64,000 nucleotides of DNA from Hydrogenophaga sp. NFH-34 (lineage in GTDB: Bacteria > Pseudomonadota > Gammaproteobacteria > Burkholderiales > Burkholderiaceae_C): assembly GCF_021401345.1 (NCBI RefSeq), contig NZ_JACBGE010000001.1, positions 62,001-126,000 on the forward strand, written 5' to 3'. The position numbers were made by a program, and so were the translations under genes. Positions 15,391-23,601 of the stretch are shown piece after piece. The first letter of the stretch is position 1, and the number at the start of each line of letters is the position of its first letter. The notes beneath the pieces were generated by a model that searched no databases, was not told the DNA's origin, and was given only the letters and a program-made list of their open reading frames with translations.

Positions 15391-17063
15391 TCCTCGATCT
15401 GGTCGAACGGTTTGGCCGGTGTCAGGTTATCTGCCTGCGGGTCGGCAACGTCCGTTTCCGGTGGAGTCGGCTTGTCCGGCGGAACCGACACCTTGAGGTG
15501 CTGGCGGCGATCCGCATCACGCCGCGCCTTGCGCGTGGCTTTCTGTGCGCTGGTCACGATCTCGCGCATCTGCCCGATCATGCGGAACAGCGCCGATTCA
15601 TCCACCTGTTCGCGCCCTTGCTGCCGCAATTTCGCCAGCGCCTGCCGTTGTTCCCAGAGGGTGACTGCCGGGTGCGACAAGGTACGGTAGGGGATTTCCA
15701 GATAATGCTGCCCCTCCGGTTCCAGCACCCAGATACGGCTGATGTCACGCGGGTCGCGCCGAATCAGGAAGGCCGGCCAGCGCTCGCGCCGCGCGATCCA
15801 CGGTTTGAGCGCATCGGCGTAATAGTGGATGTGGTCGAGGACGAAGCCGGTGCGGGTCAGGGTGCGGCGAATGATGGGCAGGAAATCGACCAGGAAAGCC
15901 GTAGCGCGGGTGACGACAGCCGGTACACCGACAAGCCCCACCGCCTCGGCCCAGCGCGCCGCCGGCGGCTGAAGCAGGCCGTTGTGCACAGAGCCGTGAT
16001 AGGTGCCCACCGCCAACGTGAGCCAGCGCTCCAGCTCATGCAATGTCAGAGCGGCCTTGTTTTCGGAATCGTAGTCCCCGCGCTGGTCAGGGTTGGAGAA
16101 GGTCGTCCCTGGCAATTCATCGTGGATCATCTGCATCGCCGTGCCGATGATCCGTTCCACGATGCCGCCATAGTGCGGCTGCCCTGGGGGACGATAGTCC
16201 AACCGGATGCCGTGCTGTTCGCAGCCACGGCGCAGCGCCTCACTTTTGAACTCGGCCGCGTTGTCCAGGTAGAGCAGCCTGGGCTTGCCGCTCATCGGCC
16301 AATCCATTTCTATATTCAGACCCTCCAGCCAGGGACGCTTGTCGCAGGCAACATGCACAAGGCACAGGCCGACCGAAACGGATGACGGCGCTTCCAATGT
16401 GACCACCATGCCGAGCACGCAGCGGGTGAACACGTCGATGGCGAGGGTGAGGTACGGCCGGCGAATCGGTTGCCGGTCGCGCTCGTCCACCACGATCAGG
16501 TCGATGACTGTGTGATCGATCTGCACTTGTTCCAGTGGCGCGGTCATGGCGGGGGGCTCACCACCGACACCTTGCAGGCTGCGTGACGCATCCTGACCTT
16601 CCCGGCGGCGAGCGGCCTTGAGCGGATCGAGGCCGGCGATCCGCAGGGCCACAGTGTTGCGCGCTGGCACCCGTAGCTTTTGTGCTTTACAAGCCTGCGC
16701 GACCTCGCGGTGGAACGCCGCCAAGCTACGCTTCTGCTTGGTCAGGAAGCGCTTTTGCAGCAACTCGCGGATGATGCGCTCGACCGATTCCGGCAAGCGT
16801 CCCTTGCCTTTTCCGCCGCCGGATTGGCTGCGAGCCAAGTCAGTCACAAGCCCCGAGCCTTGCCGGGCACGGCGGATCAGGACATACACCTGCCGCCTGG
16901 ACAGGCTAAGCGCGTGAGCAGCGGCATCGGCGGCTTCATGCCCGACCACATCAAGGGCTGCCAGCGGCCCGATGAATTCCGCCCGTTGCCGGGCCTGCGC
17001 CCATGCCGCATCGGGCAGGGTGGCCACGCCTTGCTCGGCAATCAATGATGTGTCTGACGGCAT
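15384..17063 (-). CDS. tniA: TniA, DDE transposase of the Tn402-type element
   Basis: 559 residues from the ATG at 17063 (MPSDTSLIAEQG), the usual TniA length. The D-D-E catalytic triad is visible in QIDHTVIDL, YLDNAAEF and GIVERIIG. The N-terminal region carries helix-turn-helix DNA-binding parts, and an integrase-core domain fills the middle. It lies next to the IRt end, as in Tn402. No interruption is seen, so this nested element may still be mobile. Confidence 0.94.
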   Translation of the reverse strand: MPSDTSLIAEQGVATLPDAAWAQARQRAEFIGPLAALDVVGHEAADAAAHALSLSRRQVYVLIRRARQGSGLVTDLARSQSGGGKGKGRLPESVERIIRELLQKRFLTKQKRSLAAFHREVAQACKAQKLRVPARNTVALRIAGLDPLKAARRREGQDASRSLQGVGGEPPAMTAPLEQVQIDHTVIDLIVVDERDRQPIRRPYLTLAIDVFTRCVLGMVVTLEAPSSVSVGLCLVHVACDKRPWLEGLNIEMDWPMSGKPRLLYLDNAAEFKSEALRRGCEQHGIRLDYRPPGQPHYGGIVERIIGTAMQMIHDELPGTTFSNPDQRGDYDSENKAALTLHELERWLTLAVGTYHGSVHNGLLQPPAARWAEAVGLVGVPAVVTRATAFLVDFLPIIRRTLTRTGFVLDHIHYYADALKPWIARRERWPAFLIRRDPRDISRIWVLEPEGQHYLEIPYRTLSHPAVTLWEQRQALAKLRQQGREQVDESALFRMIGQMREIVTSAQKATRKARRDADRRQHLKVSVPPDKPTPPETDVADPQADNLTPAKPFDQIEEW

Positions 17064-17181
17064 GCTCACACCTCGCTTTGGTGCACACGAGTATTGAGCA
17101 TAGTCGAGATTGGTGAAGATGACTTCTGATATTTGGCTATCAGGAGCTGACTGCACTCCGGACGTTACGTCCAGTTAATTG

Positions 17182-17206
17182 GTGCAATCGTCTTCTGAAA
17201 ACGACA
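17182..17206 (-). repeat. 25-bp terminal inverted repeat, IRt side of the Tn402-type element
   Basis: Reverse complement reads TGTCGTTTTCAGAAGACG then ATTGCAC, one base different from the other end. Followed directly by the TCAGG target duplication. Confidence 0.93.
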
Positions 17207-17224
17207 TCAGGTTAGGGCATAGCC

Positions 17225-18712
17225 TTAACTGACACCACCTCCCAGGGCCTGATATAAAGCAACACTATCGACTAGGCGTTGTGCCTGGGCCGCAACCATA
17301 TTGATCCGGATTGACTGTGCCTGTTGCTGCGCGATGAGCAGTTGCAGGTAGCTGGCCGCGCCCAGCCGGTATTGCCGCTCGACCGACTGCAAGGAGGCCT
17401 GTGCAGCCATATCAGCGGCAGCGAGGGCAGTCAAAGTTTGTGCATCGCTTTCCACCGCGCGCAGGGTGTCGGCGACGTTACGCAAAGACTCCAATACGAC
17501 GCTCTGGTAATTGGCTGCGGCGGCATCAAAAGCGGCGAGCGCCGCTCTTTTTTCAGCGGGTAGCCCTGGATTAAAAAGAGGCTGGGTGAGCTGCGCAACC
17601 AGGCCCCACACTGCCGAGCCACCACCGAACAGGGTACCGGTGGTCAGCGCTTGAGAGCCAAGGTTGGCGCTCAGGTTGATCTGTGGGTAGAGCTTGGCGA
17701 CAGCCACACCATAGTCTGCATTGGCCGCATGCAACAGCGCCTCTGACGCCTGGATATCCGGTCGGCGGCGCACCAGTTCTGAGGGCACGACGAGCGGCAT
17801 CTCGACGGGCAGAGTGAAATCGGCCAGAGTGAAGGCCGGGATGCCACCCGTGCCTGGGGCACGACCGGCTAGCACCGCCAGTAGATGTTCGGTTTGTTGC
17901 AGTTGTTTACGCAGCGCAGGCAGTTCTGCCCGCGTTTGCTCCGCCTGAGCTTGTAGGCTCAACGCTTCATCAGGTGAGGCCTGACCGATACGCACGCGTT
18001 CATGGGCTAGGCGCAGTTGCTCATCCTGCACGCGCAAAATGGCAGTAGTGGCTTCTAGTTGCGCGGCGAGGCGTGCTCGGGTAATGGCAGCGGTTGCCAT
18101 GTTGCCGGCAAGGGCCAGGCGCGCAGCATTCAGTTCGAAGCGACGGTAGTCGGCGCGAGCAGCCAAGGCTTCGAGTGCGCGCCGGTTGCCGCCAGCCAGA
18201 TCGAGGTTGTAATGCACGCCAACGCTGGCGTTGTAGAGGCTGAATTGACGTGCGTCTCCGCTCAACCCTTGGCTACTGGGACTCATTTGCTGGCGCTGAG
18301 ATCCCAGTGCGACATCTACCTGTGGATATTGCGTCGAGCCCGCCTGTGCGGCAAGAAGCTCCTGCGCCTGTCGCAAATTGGCGCTGATGCTCGCCAGCGT
18401 CGGGCTGACATGGAAAGCTTCGTTGATCAGTCCGTCGAGTGTGGATGAACCCAAGCTTTGCCACCATTGCGTTTCGATCGGAAGCCCTTCGACTAGACGT
18501 TGTGTTTCGCCGAACTGCGTGGGAGCGGACGCGGTTCTATCAGCCACCGGTGTTGCAGTGTAGCGAGCCACATCGGGTGCGGTGGGACGCTGAAAATCAG
18601 GGCCGGCGGCGCAACCGGCCAGACCGGCGGTGACCAGACCAGCTACCAGGTAAGTTGCCGCAAGCCGTCTTTCGAGGCTGATGGGGCGCTGGCATGTTTT
18701 AGCGTGCTCCAT
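17225..18712 (-). CDS. Outer-membrane efflux lipoprotein (OprM/NodT type)
   Basis: 495-residue TolC-like channel with a lipoprotein signal (YLVAGLVTAGLAGC, lipobox LAGC). Two outer-membrane-efflux repeats follow: WWQSLGSSTLDGLINEAFHVSPTLASISANLRQAQ and VVPSELVRRRPDIQASEALLHAANADYGVA, typical of NodT proteins. Its start overlaps the end of the cytochrome gene. It completes the tripartite ABC pump encoded upstream (adaptor, permease, ATPase). Last gene of the transposon cargo operon; its stop is 13 bp from the nested transposon. Confidence 0.92.
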   Translation of the reverse strand: MEHAKTCQRPISLERRLAATYLVAGLVTAGLAGCAAGPDFQRPTAPDVARYTATPVADRTASAPTQFGETQRLVEGLPIETQWWQSLGSSTLDGLINEAFHVSPTLASISANLRQAQELLAAQAGSTQYPQVDVALGSQRQQMSPSSQGLSGDARQFSLYNASVGVHYNLDLAGGNRRALEALAARADYRRFELNAARLALAGNMATAAITRARLAAQLEATTAILRVQDEQLRLAHERVRIGQASPDEALSLQAQAEQTRAELPALRKQLQQTEHLLAVLAGRAPGTGGIPAFTLADFTLPVEMPLVVPSELVRRRPDIQASEALLHAANADYGVAVAKLYPQINLSANLGSQALTTGTLFGGGSAVWGLVAQLTQPLFNPGLPAEKRAALAAFDAAAANYQSVVLESLRNVADTLRAVESDAQTLTALAAADMAAQASLQSVERQYRLGAASYLQLLIAQQQAQSIRINMVAAQAQRLVDSVALYQALGGGVS

Positions 18713-19172
18713 AAAAATGCTCCACGAAAGGTTTACGGAAAGCTTGGTGGCAGCCCAAGCAGCTTTCCTGCACGTGGGCGAATGATTGGATCACCGCCTT
18801 GCCGTCGCTGCTCGCAGCAGCCAGCTTCATGGCCAGCGCCGCCTCGTGAGTCTGCGCGTCAAAGTTTCTGAACTTGGTCGCATCAGCGCCGAGGTAAGCA
18901 AGGATGCGCATTTTTTCAGTAAGCGGTGGCTCGGGGTGTGCAGCAACTTTTGGGGCGAGCTGAACGACCTGAACCCATTCCTCCTGCGAAATCGCACCGG
19001 TAATAGCCTGCATGTTGCGCCCGAGTTCCTGCATGATCTTGCGTAGCGCCAGTGGCTCAACCTGGGTAGCGTCACCAGCCCAAGCTGGCAACTGAAAACC
19101 CCATAAAAGCAGGCAGGCCGTAACGGTCAGGGTGATAGTTCCAAATGCGTGGCTGTGTTTGCGGTGGGTCAT
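18699..19172 (-). CDS. Cytochrome c'-like (class II) exported haem protein
   Basis: 157 residues from the ATG at 19172 with an AGGAGA site. A signal peptide (ITLTVTACLLLWGFQLPAWA) is followed by a four-helix type domain and a C-terminal haem motif CLGCH in VQESCLGCHQAFRKPF, as in cytochrome c' and class II c-type cytochromes. A haem protein within an efflux operon is odd. It may bind small ligands or take part in redox sensing. The gene lies between the ATPase and the outer-membrane channel on the same strand. Confidence 0.85.
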   Translation of the reverse strand: MTHRKHSHAFGTITLTVTACLLLWGFQLPAWAGDATQVEPLALRKIMQELGRNMQAITGAISQEEWVQVVQLAPKVAAHPEPPLTEKMRILAYLGADATKFRNFDAQTHEAALAMKLAAASSDGKAVIQSFAHVQESCLGCHQAFRKPFVEHFYGAR

Positions 19173-19200
19173 GAAATTCTCCTGTAATTCAATCGTTCTC

Positions 19201-19911
19201 TCATTCGAACTCCCGCCCTTCGCCAGCTTCCTCATGGGTCACACCGTCGCGGATGTGGTAGATGCGCTTGAAAGTGGGGATGATCTTTTCGTCATGGGTG
19301 ACGACGATGATGGCGGTCTCGAACTTCCGAGCCATGTCATTGAGGATGCGGATTACAGCCATGGCGCGCTCACTGTCTAGTGGAGCTGTGGGCTCATCAG
19401 CCAGGATCACCGGAGGGCGATTGACCAAACCTCGCGCAATGGCGACCCGTTGCTGCTCGCCACCGGAGAGTTGCGAGGGCATGGCGCGAGCCCGGTGTTG
19501 CACATCGAGCGCGGTGAGCAGTTCCAGTGCCTTCGCGCGCGACTCCCCATTCGCGACGCCTGCGAGCATCGGCAGTAGCGCCACGTTGTCGGTGACATCG
19601 AGAAACGGAATCAGGTATGGTGCCTGGAAAACGAAACCGATCTTGTCGCGCCGCAAGGCGCGCAAGTCGCGGACTTTCCAGCCATCGTCGTAGATCACTT
19701 CATCGCCCAGCGTCATGCGACCGGCGGTCGGATCAATCACCGCGCCCAGACATTTGAGCAGCGTGCTCTTGCCGGACCCGGAAGGGCCAATCAGGCCCAC
19801 CACCTCGCCGGGTGCCACCTGCATGTCCACGCCTTTCAAGGCATTGACCGCGGTATCGCCCTCGCCATAACGTTTTCTCAAACCTTCGATGCGAATGCCT
19901 TTGCCACTCAT
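19201..19911 (-). CDS. ABC transporter ATPase (MacB/LolD/DevA type)
   Basis: 236 residues from the ATG at 19911, which has GGAGG five bases upstream; an in-frame ATG at 19923 is less likely. Walker A GPSGSGKS, Q-loop VFQAPYL, signature LSGGEQQR, Walker B VILADEPT and the switch His in VTHDEK are all present. The domain DTAVNALKGVDMQV places it with ATPases that drive FtsX/MacB-fold permeases. Partner permease is the next gene upstream. Confidence 0.93.
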   Translation of the reverse strand: MSGKGIRIEGLRKRYGEGDTAVNALKGVDMQVAPGEVVGLIGPSGSGKSTLLKCLGAVIDPTAGRMTLGDEVIYDDGWKVRDLRALRRDKIGFVFQAPYLIPFLDVTDNVALLPMLAGVANGESRAKALELLTALDVQHRARAMPSQLSGGEQQRVAIARGLVNRPPVILADEPTAPLDSERAMAVIRILNDMARKFETAIIVVTHDEKIIPTFKRIYHIRDGVTHEEAGEGREFE

Positions 19912-19912
19912 C

Positions 19913-21118
19913 TCAACCTCCAATGGCTTCGGCCGGGTCGACCTTGAGTGCCATGCGAATGGCGACGATGCTGGCTAGAACGCAGATCACGAGCACGGCG
20001 AAAAAACCGGCGATGGAGTCGAACGGCATCAGCAGTACGTACTTGGGAAACAGGGGCGCTGAGAAAGTGGCTGTGATCTTGCCGACCACGAAACCAATCA
20101 CGCCCAGGGCGAGCGCCTGCTGCATGATCATCGCGGCGATGGTTCGGTTGCGTGTGCCGATGAGCTTCAACACCGCGATCTCGCGGATTTTGTCCATCGT
20201 CAGCGAATAGATGATGAAGGCAACGATGGCCGCGCTAACGATGGCCAGAATCACCAAGAACATGCCGATCTGCTTGGCCGACGTGGCGATCAACTTGCCG
20301 ACGAGGATGTCTTCCATCTGTGCCCGTGTGTAGACCGTCAAACGTTTCCAGCGCCGGATGGATTCGGCAACCTCGTCCGGCGCATGACCAGGTTTCAGAG
20401 TGACCAGCACTGCATTGACGAACGCGTTGGTGCTCTGTGAAGCAATCACGGCATCCAGCAAACCAGTAACACCGGGTCGATTGAAGGCCGGGTTGGCTTC
20501 GGTGCGACGCCGGCTTTGCCAAATGGCGTCGTTGTCCTTGAGGAACTGAGCCTCTTGGGCATCCTTGAGCGGAATGAATACCATCGGGTCGCCGCTGGAC
20601 GACACCATGCGCCGTGTCAGCCCCACGACGGTGTAATGATTTCGGCGAATGGCAAGACGATCTCCCAGTTTGAAGCCGGTGGCGATGTCGGCCACCGCCT
20701 CGTAGTGACCGCGCGTGATCTGGCGTCCAGCGACGAGATAAGGAGGCCATCCGGGTGTAGCCCCCAACGCACCGGGCGCGATGCCGACCACCATGGTGCG
20801 TACATCACTCTCGCCCTTGCGTACCTGCATGGTCAGGTAGGTCACGTTCGCTGCCTGTGAGACTCCCGGCATGGCGAGAATGGCGCGATACACGTCATCG
20901 TTGAGGCTGGACGACTCCGCATAAGGACCCAGAGTATCCTTTTGCACCACCCAAAGGTCAGCGCCACTGTTGTCGAGCAACGCCTTGCCGTCGTCCACCA
21001 TGCCTCGGTACACCCCAGCCATGACCAGGGTGACGCCGATCAGCAGACCCAGACCGATGCCGGTGAAGACGAATTTTCCCCAGGCATGGAGAATGTCGCG
21101 GCCGGCCAGGCTGATCAT
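19913..21118 (-). CDS. ABC permease with FtsX/MacB-like fold (DevC type)
   Basis: 401 residues. An N-terminal membrane segment (FVFTGIGLGLLIGVTLVMAGVY) is followed by a large periplasmic domain of about 230 residues, then three more membrane segments (IGMFLVILAIVSAAIVAFIIY and after). The C-terminus ends ALKVDPAEAIGG, typical of FtsX-fold permeases. Its start overlaps the adaptor stop by four bases (ATGA). With the adaptor and ATPase it forms a DevBCA-like exporter. Confidence 0.92.
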   Translation of the reverse strand: MISLAGRDILHAWGKFVFTGIGLGLLIGVTLVMAGVYRGMVDDGKALLDNSGADLWVVQKDTLGPYAESSSLNDDVYRAILAMPGVSQAANVTYLTMQVRKGESDVRTMVVGIAPGALGATPGWPPYLVAGRQITRGHYEAVADIATGFKLGDRLAIRRNHYTVVGLTRRMVSSSGDPMVFIPLKDAQEAQFLKDNDAIWQSRRRTEANPAFNRPGVTGLLDAVIASQSTNAFVNAVLVTLKPGHAPDEVAESIRRWKRLTVYTRAQMEDILVGKLIATSAKQIGMFLVILAIVSAAIVAFIIYSLTMDKIREIAVLKLIGTRNRTIAAMIMQQALALGVIGFVVGKITATFSAPLFPKYVLLMPFDSIAGFFAVLVICVLASIVAIRMALKVDPAEAIGG

Positions 21119-22266
21119 CGTGACACTCCTGGGATATGGTCGACCACATGGATGCGGCTGCGCGCCGTCAGTGCCTTTTCGCTATAGGTCACAACCTGGT
21201 CCCCATTCTTGAGCCCTTCGCGCACCTGCACGTAACCATTGAGGTCGGAAGTGCCGAGCTTGACCGGGGAGAAATGCAGATCACCATCCACGATTTGCCA
21301 GACACCAACTTTGTCGCCCTCACGCTGGACGGCAGCGTTGGGGATCAGTGGAGCGGCCGGGAGCGCCGGCAAGTCAACCGTGACTTCGGCCAGTTCACCC
21401 ACCGGTGGCAAAGGTTCTGGTTTGTTATCGAATGTCACCTTGGCAAGCGTTTCCTCGGTTACCGCGTCGGCCTTGGGTTCCACCCGCAGCACGCGACCTT
21501 TCAAGGTCTGGCCACCACGCGAACGCAGGACGATAAGAGTCGGCAACCCCCCAGCCAGCCCCGATGCGCTGATCTGGTCGAAGCGCGCATTGATCCACAA
21601 ACTCTTGGGGTCGATCACTTCCACCACGGCCTGGCCCGCGACGATGGTCGTGCCGGGATCGGCATCGCGCACGGCGACTACACCATCGACCGGCGCGATC
21701 AGGCGCAGATTGCTCCGCTGCGCGACGAGTCCTTCGCGGTCGGAGCGTGCCCGGACAATATCTTCCCGAGCGGCAGATAAGGCGGCATCGGCGATCTGCA
21801 GTTCCTGCCGCTTGGTGGTGACGATTTCCTCGCTGGTCGAGCGCACCGCAAACAATTGCTCGTAGCGGCGCGCCTGGGTTTGCGCGTAGGCTTGCCGGGC
21901 TTCTGCCTCGCGCAAAGCCGCTTCCGCACGCTTGAATGCCGACTCCTGTGAGCGCACCCGATCATCGAGGTCGACCGGCTCCATCTCGCCGAGCACCTGT
22001 CCGGCCTTGACCTGGTCGCCTACATGCACGTCCAGGCGTTTGACGCGCCCGGCAAACGTCGGCCCGATCTTGTAGGTGTAGCGCGCCTCCACCGTGCCGA
22101 TGCCGAACAGCGCCGGTGAGATAGCCCGTGATTCCACGCTTGCCACCGTCACAGCGACCGGGGCGAGCGGCCCTGATCGCAGACCGACATAAATAAAAAG
22201 CACCAGCATAGGAATGATGACGGCAAGCAGCGCCAGGGTGCGGCCTTGCAAGGGTAACTTTTTCAT
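21115..22266 (-). CDS. HlyD-family adaptor of the ABC exporter
   Basis: 383 residues anchored by one N-terminal membrane helix (TLALLAVIIPMLVLFIYVGL). The lipoyl motif VHVGDQVKAGQVLGEMEPVDLDD, a long helical hairpin and the returning lipoyl half (LRLIAPVDGVVAVRDADPGTTI) follow. Start overlaps the tetR stop by four bases. It connects the permease to the NodT-type channel encoded at the end of the operon. Confidence 0.93.
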   Translation of the reverse strand: MKKLPLQGRTLALLAVIIPMLVLFIYVGLRSGPLAPVAVTVASVESRAISPALFGIGTVEARYTYKIGPTFAGRVKRLDVHVGDQVKAGQVLGEMEPVDLDDRVRSQESAFKRAEAALREAEARQAYAQTQARRYEQLFAVRSTSEEIVTTKRQELQIADAALSAAREDIVRARSDREGLVAQRSNLRLIAPVDGVVAVRDADPGTTIVAGQAVVEVIDPKSLWINARFDQISASGLAGGLPTLIVLRSRGGQTLKGRVLRVEPKADAVTEETLAKVTFDNKPEPLPPVGELAEVTVDLPALPAAPLIPNAAVQREGDKVGVWQIVDGDLHFSPVKLGTSDLNGYVQVREGLKNGDQVVTYSEKALTARSRIHVVDHIPGVSR

Positions 22267-22871
22267 TGCGCACTCCTTATGCCACGCCGATAAATTGCAA
22301 AGACGCGCGGCGCATCGCGGTGCATACGTCCCACATCACCCGCCAACAGCGATTGCATGACCAAGCCCTGGATCGTGCCAATGAACAGCGTTGCCGCCGC
22401 CTCGTTGTCAAGCGAGGGAGACAACTCGCCGCTGGCCTTGCCTTTCTCGATGAGACGATGCAAACGTTCGCCGTAGCGCTGAATCAAGGTTTGCACCATG
22501 CGCTTGGCCGGTGTCGATTCGGCACGCTGAAGCTCACCAAACATCATTCTTGGCACGCCTGGGTGCTCAGCTACGAATTCGATATGACTCATGAACATCG
22601 CCTCCATGGCTGCCAAGGGCGACTCGATTCCTTGTGCGGATCGATCGATTCTGGCTAATAGGCGCTCTGCTACCCACTCCATGACCGCCTGCCAAATGGC
22701 TTCCTTGTTCGGGAAGTGCCGAAACAGCGCACCCTGGGTCAAGTTCATGTGTTTAGCGATAGCTGCAGTGGTTATCTCGCTTGGGTTTTGTGAACCGGCA
22801 AGCGCCACGACGGACTCGACAGTTACGGCACGACGTTCATCGGCCGGCAGATGCTTTGGATGGGTGTCCAC
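22263..22871 (-). CDS. TetR-family repressor of the efflux operon
   Basis: 202 residues from the GTG at 22871, chosen because AAGGAG lies five bases upstream; another GTG at 22877 lacks a site. The N-terminal helix-turn-helix is ITTAAIAKHMNLTQGALFRHFPNKEAIW. The ligand domain is of the common TetR_C kind. First gene of the operon, so it represses itself and the pump. A perfect 9-bp inverted repeat stands just upstream. Confidence 0.92.
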   Translation of the reverse strand: MDTHPKHLPADERRAVTVESVVALAGSQNPSEITTAAIAKHMNLTQGALFRHFPNKEAIWQAVMEWVAERLLARIDRSAQGIESPLAAMEAMFMSHIEFVAEHPGVPRMMFGELQRAESTPAKRMVQTLIQRYGERLHRLIEKGKASGELSPSLDNEAAATLFIGTIQGLVMQSLLAGDVGRMHRDAPRVFAIYRRGIRSAQ

Positions 22872-22882
22872 GAGCACTCCTT

Positions 22883-22910
22883 GTAAGATAGTAATTGATT
22901 GCTATCTTAC
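22883..22910. promoter_or_regulatory. TetR operator: perfect inverted repeat
   Basis: GTAAGATAG at 22883-22891 and CTATCTTAC at 22902-22910, a perfect 9-bp inverted repeat around a 10-base AT-rich spacer. It lies directly upstream of the tetR ribosome site, where a TetR dimer would block the operon promoter. Confidence 0.88.
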
Positions 22911-22975
22911 CACAAGAGGCAACTCAAACAAGAGAAAACCCGACGTACTCGTCAATATCTAGCGTCTGCAATGGG

Positions 22976-23013
22976 CTTAACGTGCTTTATTTTCCGTTTT
23001 CTGAGACGTCCCC
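22976..23013 (-). repeat. Right 38-bp terminal inverted repeat of the Tn21-type transposon
   Basis: Reverse complement begins GGGGACGTCTCAG and ends GCACGTTAAG. Followed by the TGCTA target duplication. Confidence 0.95.
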
Positions 23014-23216
23014 TGCTAGTCCTTCACAGTCGCAGGGACGACGTGGGCCAGTGCGGCGCTTGCGGCCCCCGGCCGTGTCGATGCAGGTGTCGGCATGGCC
23101 GAGGTCGCCAATTTTCTGGCGGGCCTGTCAGCAGCCAACCTGCGCCGGCCGCTGCTTCGGAGACCCCAGAGTAGCTCGGTCTTCTCTTGCCGGGGTTTCA
23201 CGACCGCGTATACCGT

Positions 23217-23585
23217 TCATGCGCTGATCACGAAATACACCGTGAGCGCGAGCGCGACAACCGCCAGGATGAAGTTGAGCCAGATGCCCAAGGTGGTCCA
23301 GTAACCAGCGGGTATCTCCTTCTCGCCCAACCCACGCAAGACTCGGCGGAACTGCAGCGCAGAGGCAACCGCCACACCCGCGCCGAGCATCAACAACACG
23401 ACCCCAAGCCACAATGAAAACCCGCGCTGAGCATCGGAGAGCGGCTGGTTGCTGATCATGCGCAGAAACAGTCCAAAGCGCTCGACGACGAAGCCGAAGC
23501 CCATCAGCGCTATGGCTGTGCGTTGCCAGGCGAGCAAAGTCCGTTCGGCGGCGAACAACACACGGGGATCATCTAAGTACGACAT
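23217..23585 (-). CDS. DUF202 (YidH-like) membrane protein
   Basis: 122 residues from the ATG at 23585 (MSYLDDPRVLFAAERTLLAWQRTAIALMGFGF), the hallmark DUF202 start. Three membrane segments are visible. Function unknown; the domain occurs in bacterial YidH and in eukaryotic VTC proteins. It follows the methyltransferase gene by 16 bp on the same strand. The longer upstream frame is the antisense of the methyltransferase and was discarded. Confidence 0.88.
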   Translation of the reverse strand: MSYLDDPRVLFAAERTLLAWQRTAIALMGFGFVVERFGLFLRMISNQPLSDAQRGFSLWLGVVLLMLGAGVAVASALQFRRVLRGLGEKEIPAGYWTTLGIWLNFILAVVALALTVYFVISA

Positions 23586-23601
23586 ACCAGATGCCTCAGA
23601 T

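Larger units (their letters stand above)
10154..17211. mobile_element. Complete Tn402/Tn5053-family transposon nested in res, carrying lysA-lysR
   Basis: 25-bp ends at 10159-10183 and 17182-17206 differ by one base (TGTCGTTTTCAGAAGACG then A[C/T]TGCAC). The 5-bp direct repeat TCAGG flanks them at 10154-10158 and 17207-17211. It contains the full transposition set tniA, tniB, tniQ and tniR. The family is known to target res sites of other elements, which is what is seen. The cargo next to the tniR-side end is lysA and lysR, not a mercury operon or integron. Confidence 0.95.
6470..23018. mobile_element. Complete Tn3-family (Tn21-subgroup) transposon with target duplications
   Basis: Bounded by 38-bp ends at 6475-6512 and 22976-23013 that share CTCAGAAAACGGAAAATAAA, the Tn21-type core, and flanked by the identical 5-bp direct repeat TGCTA at 6470-6474 and 23014-23018. 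About 16.5 kb long. It holds tnpA and tnpR on the minus strand, a res region split by a second transposon, and an ABC efflux operon as cargo. Matching ends plus a perfect target duplication show it moved here as one unit. Its own transposase gene is now broken. Confidence 0.95.

Noticed and set aside
10159..17206. Class 1 integron
   Set aside because: The ends and tni genes are of the Tn402 type, but there is no intI, attC site or gene cassette; the cargo is lysA-lysR.
23014..23216. Small genes in the gap after the transposon
   Set aside because: Short frames exist on both strands, but none has a ribosome site or recognisable protein.
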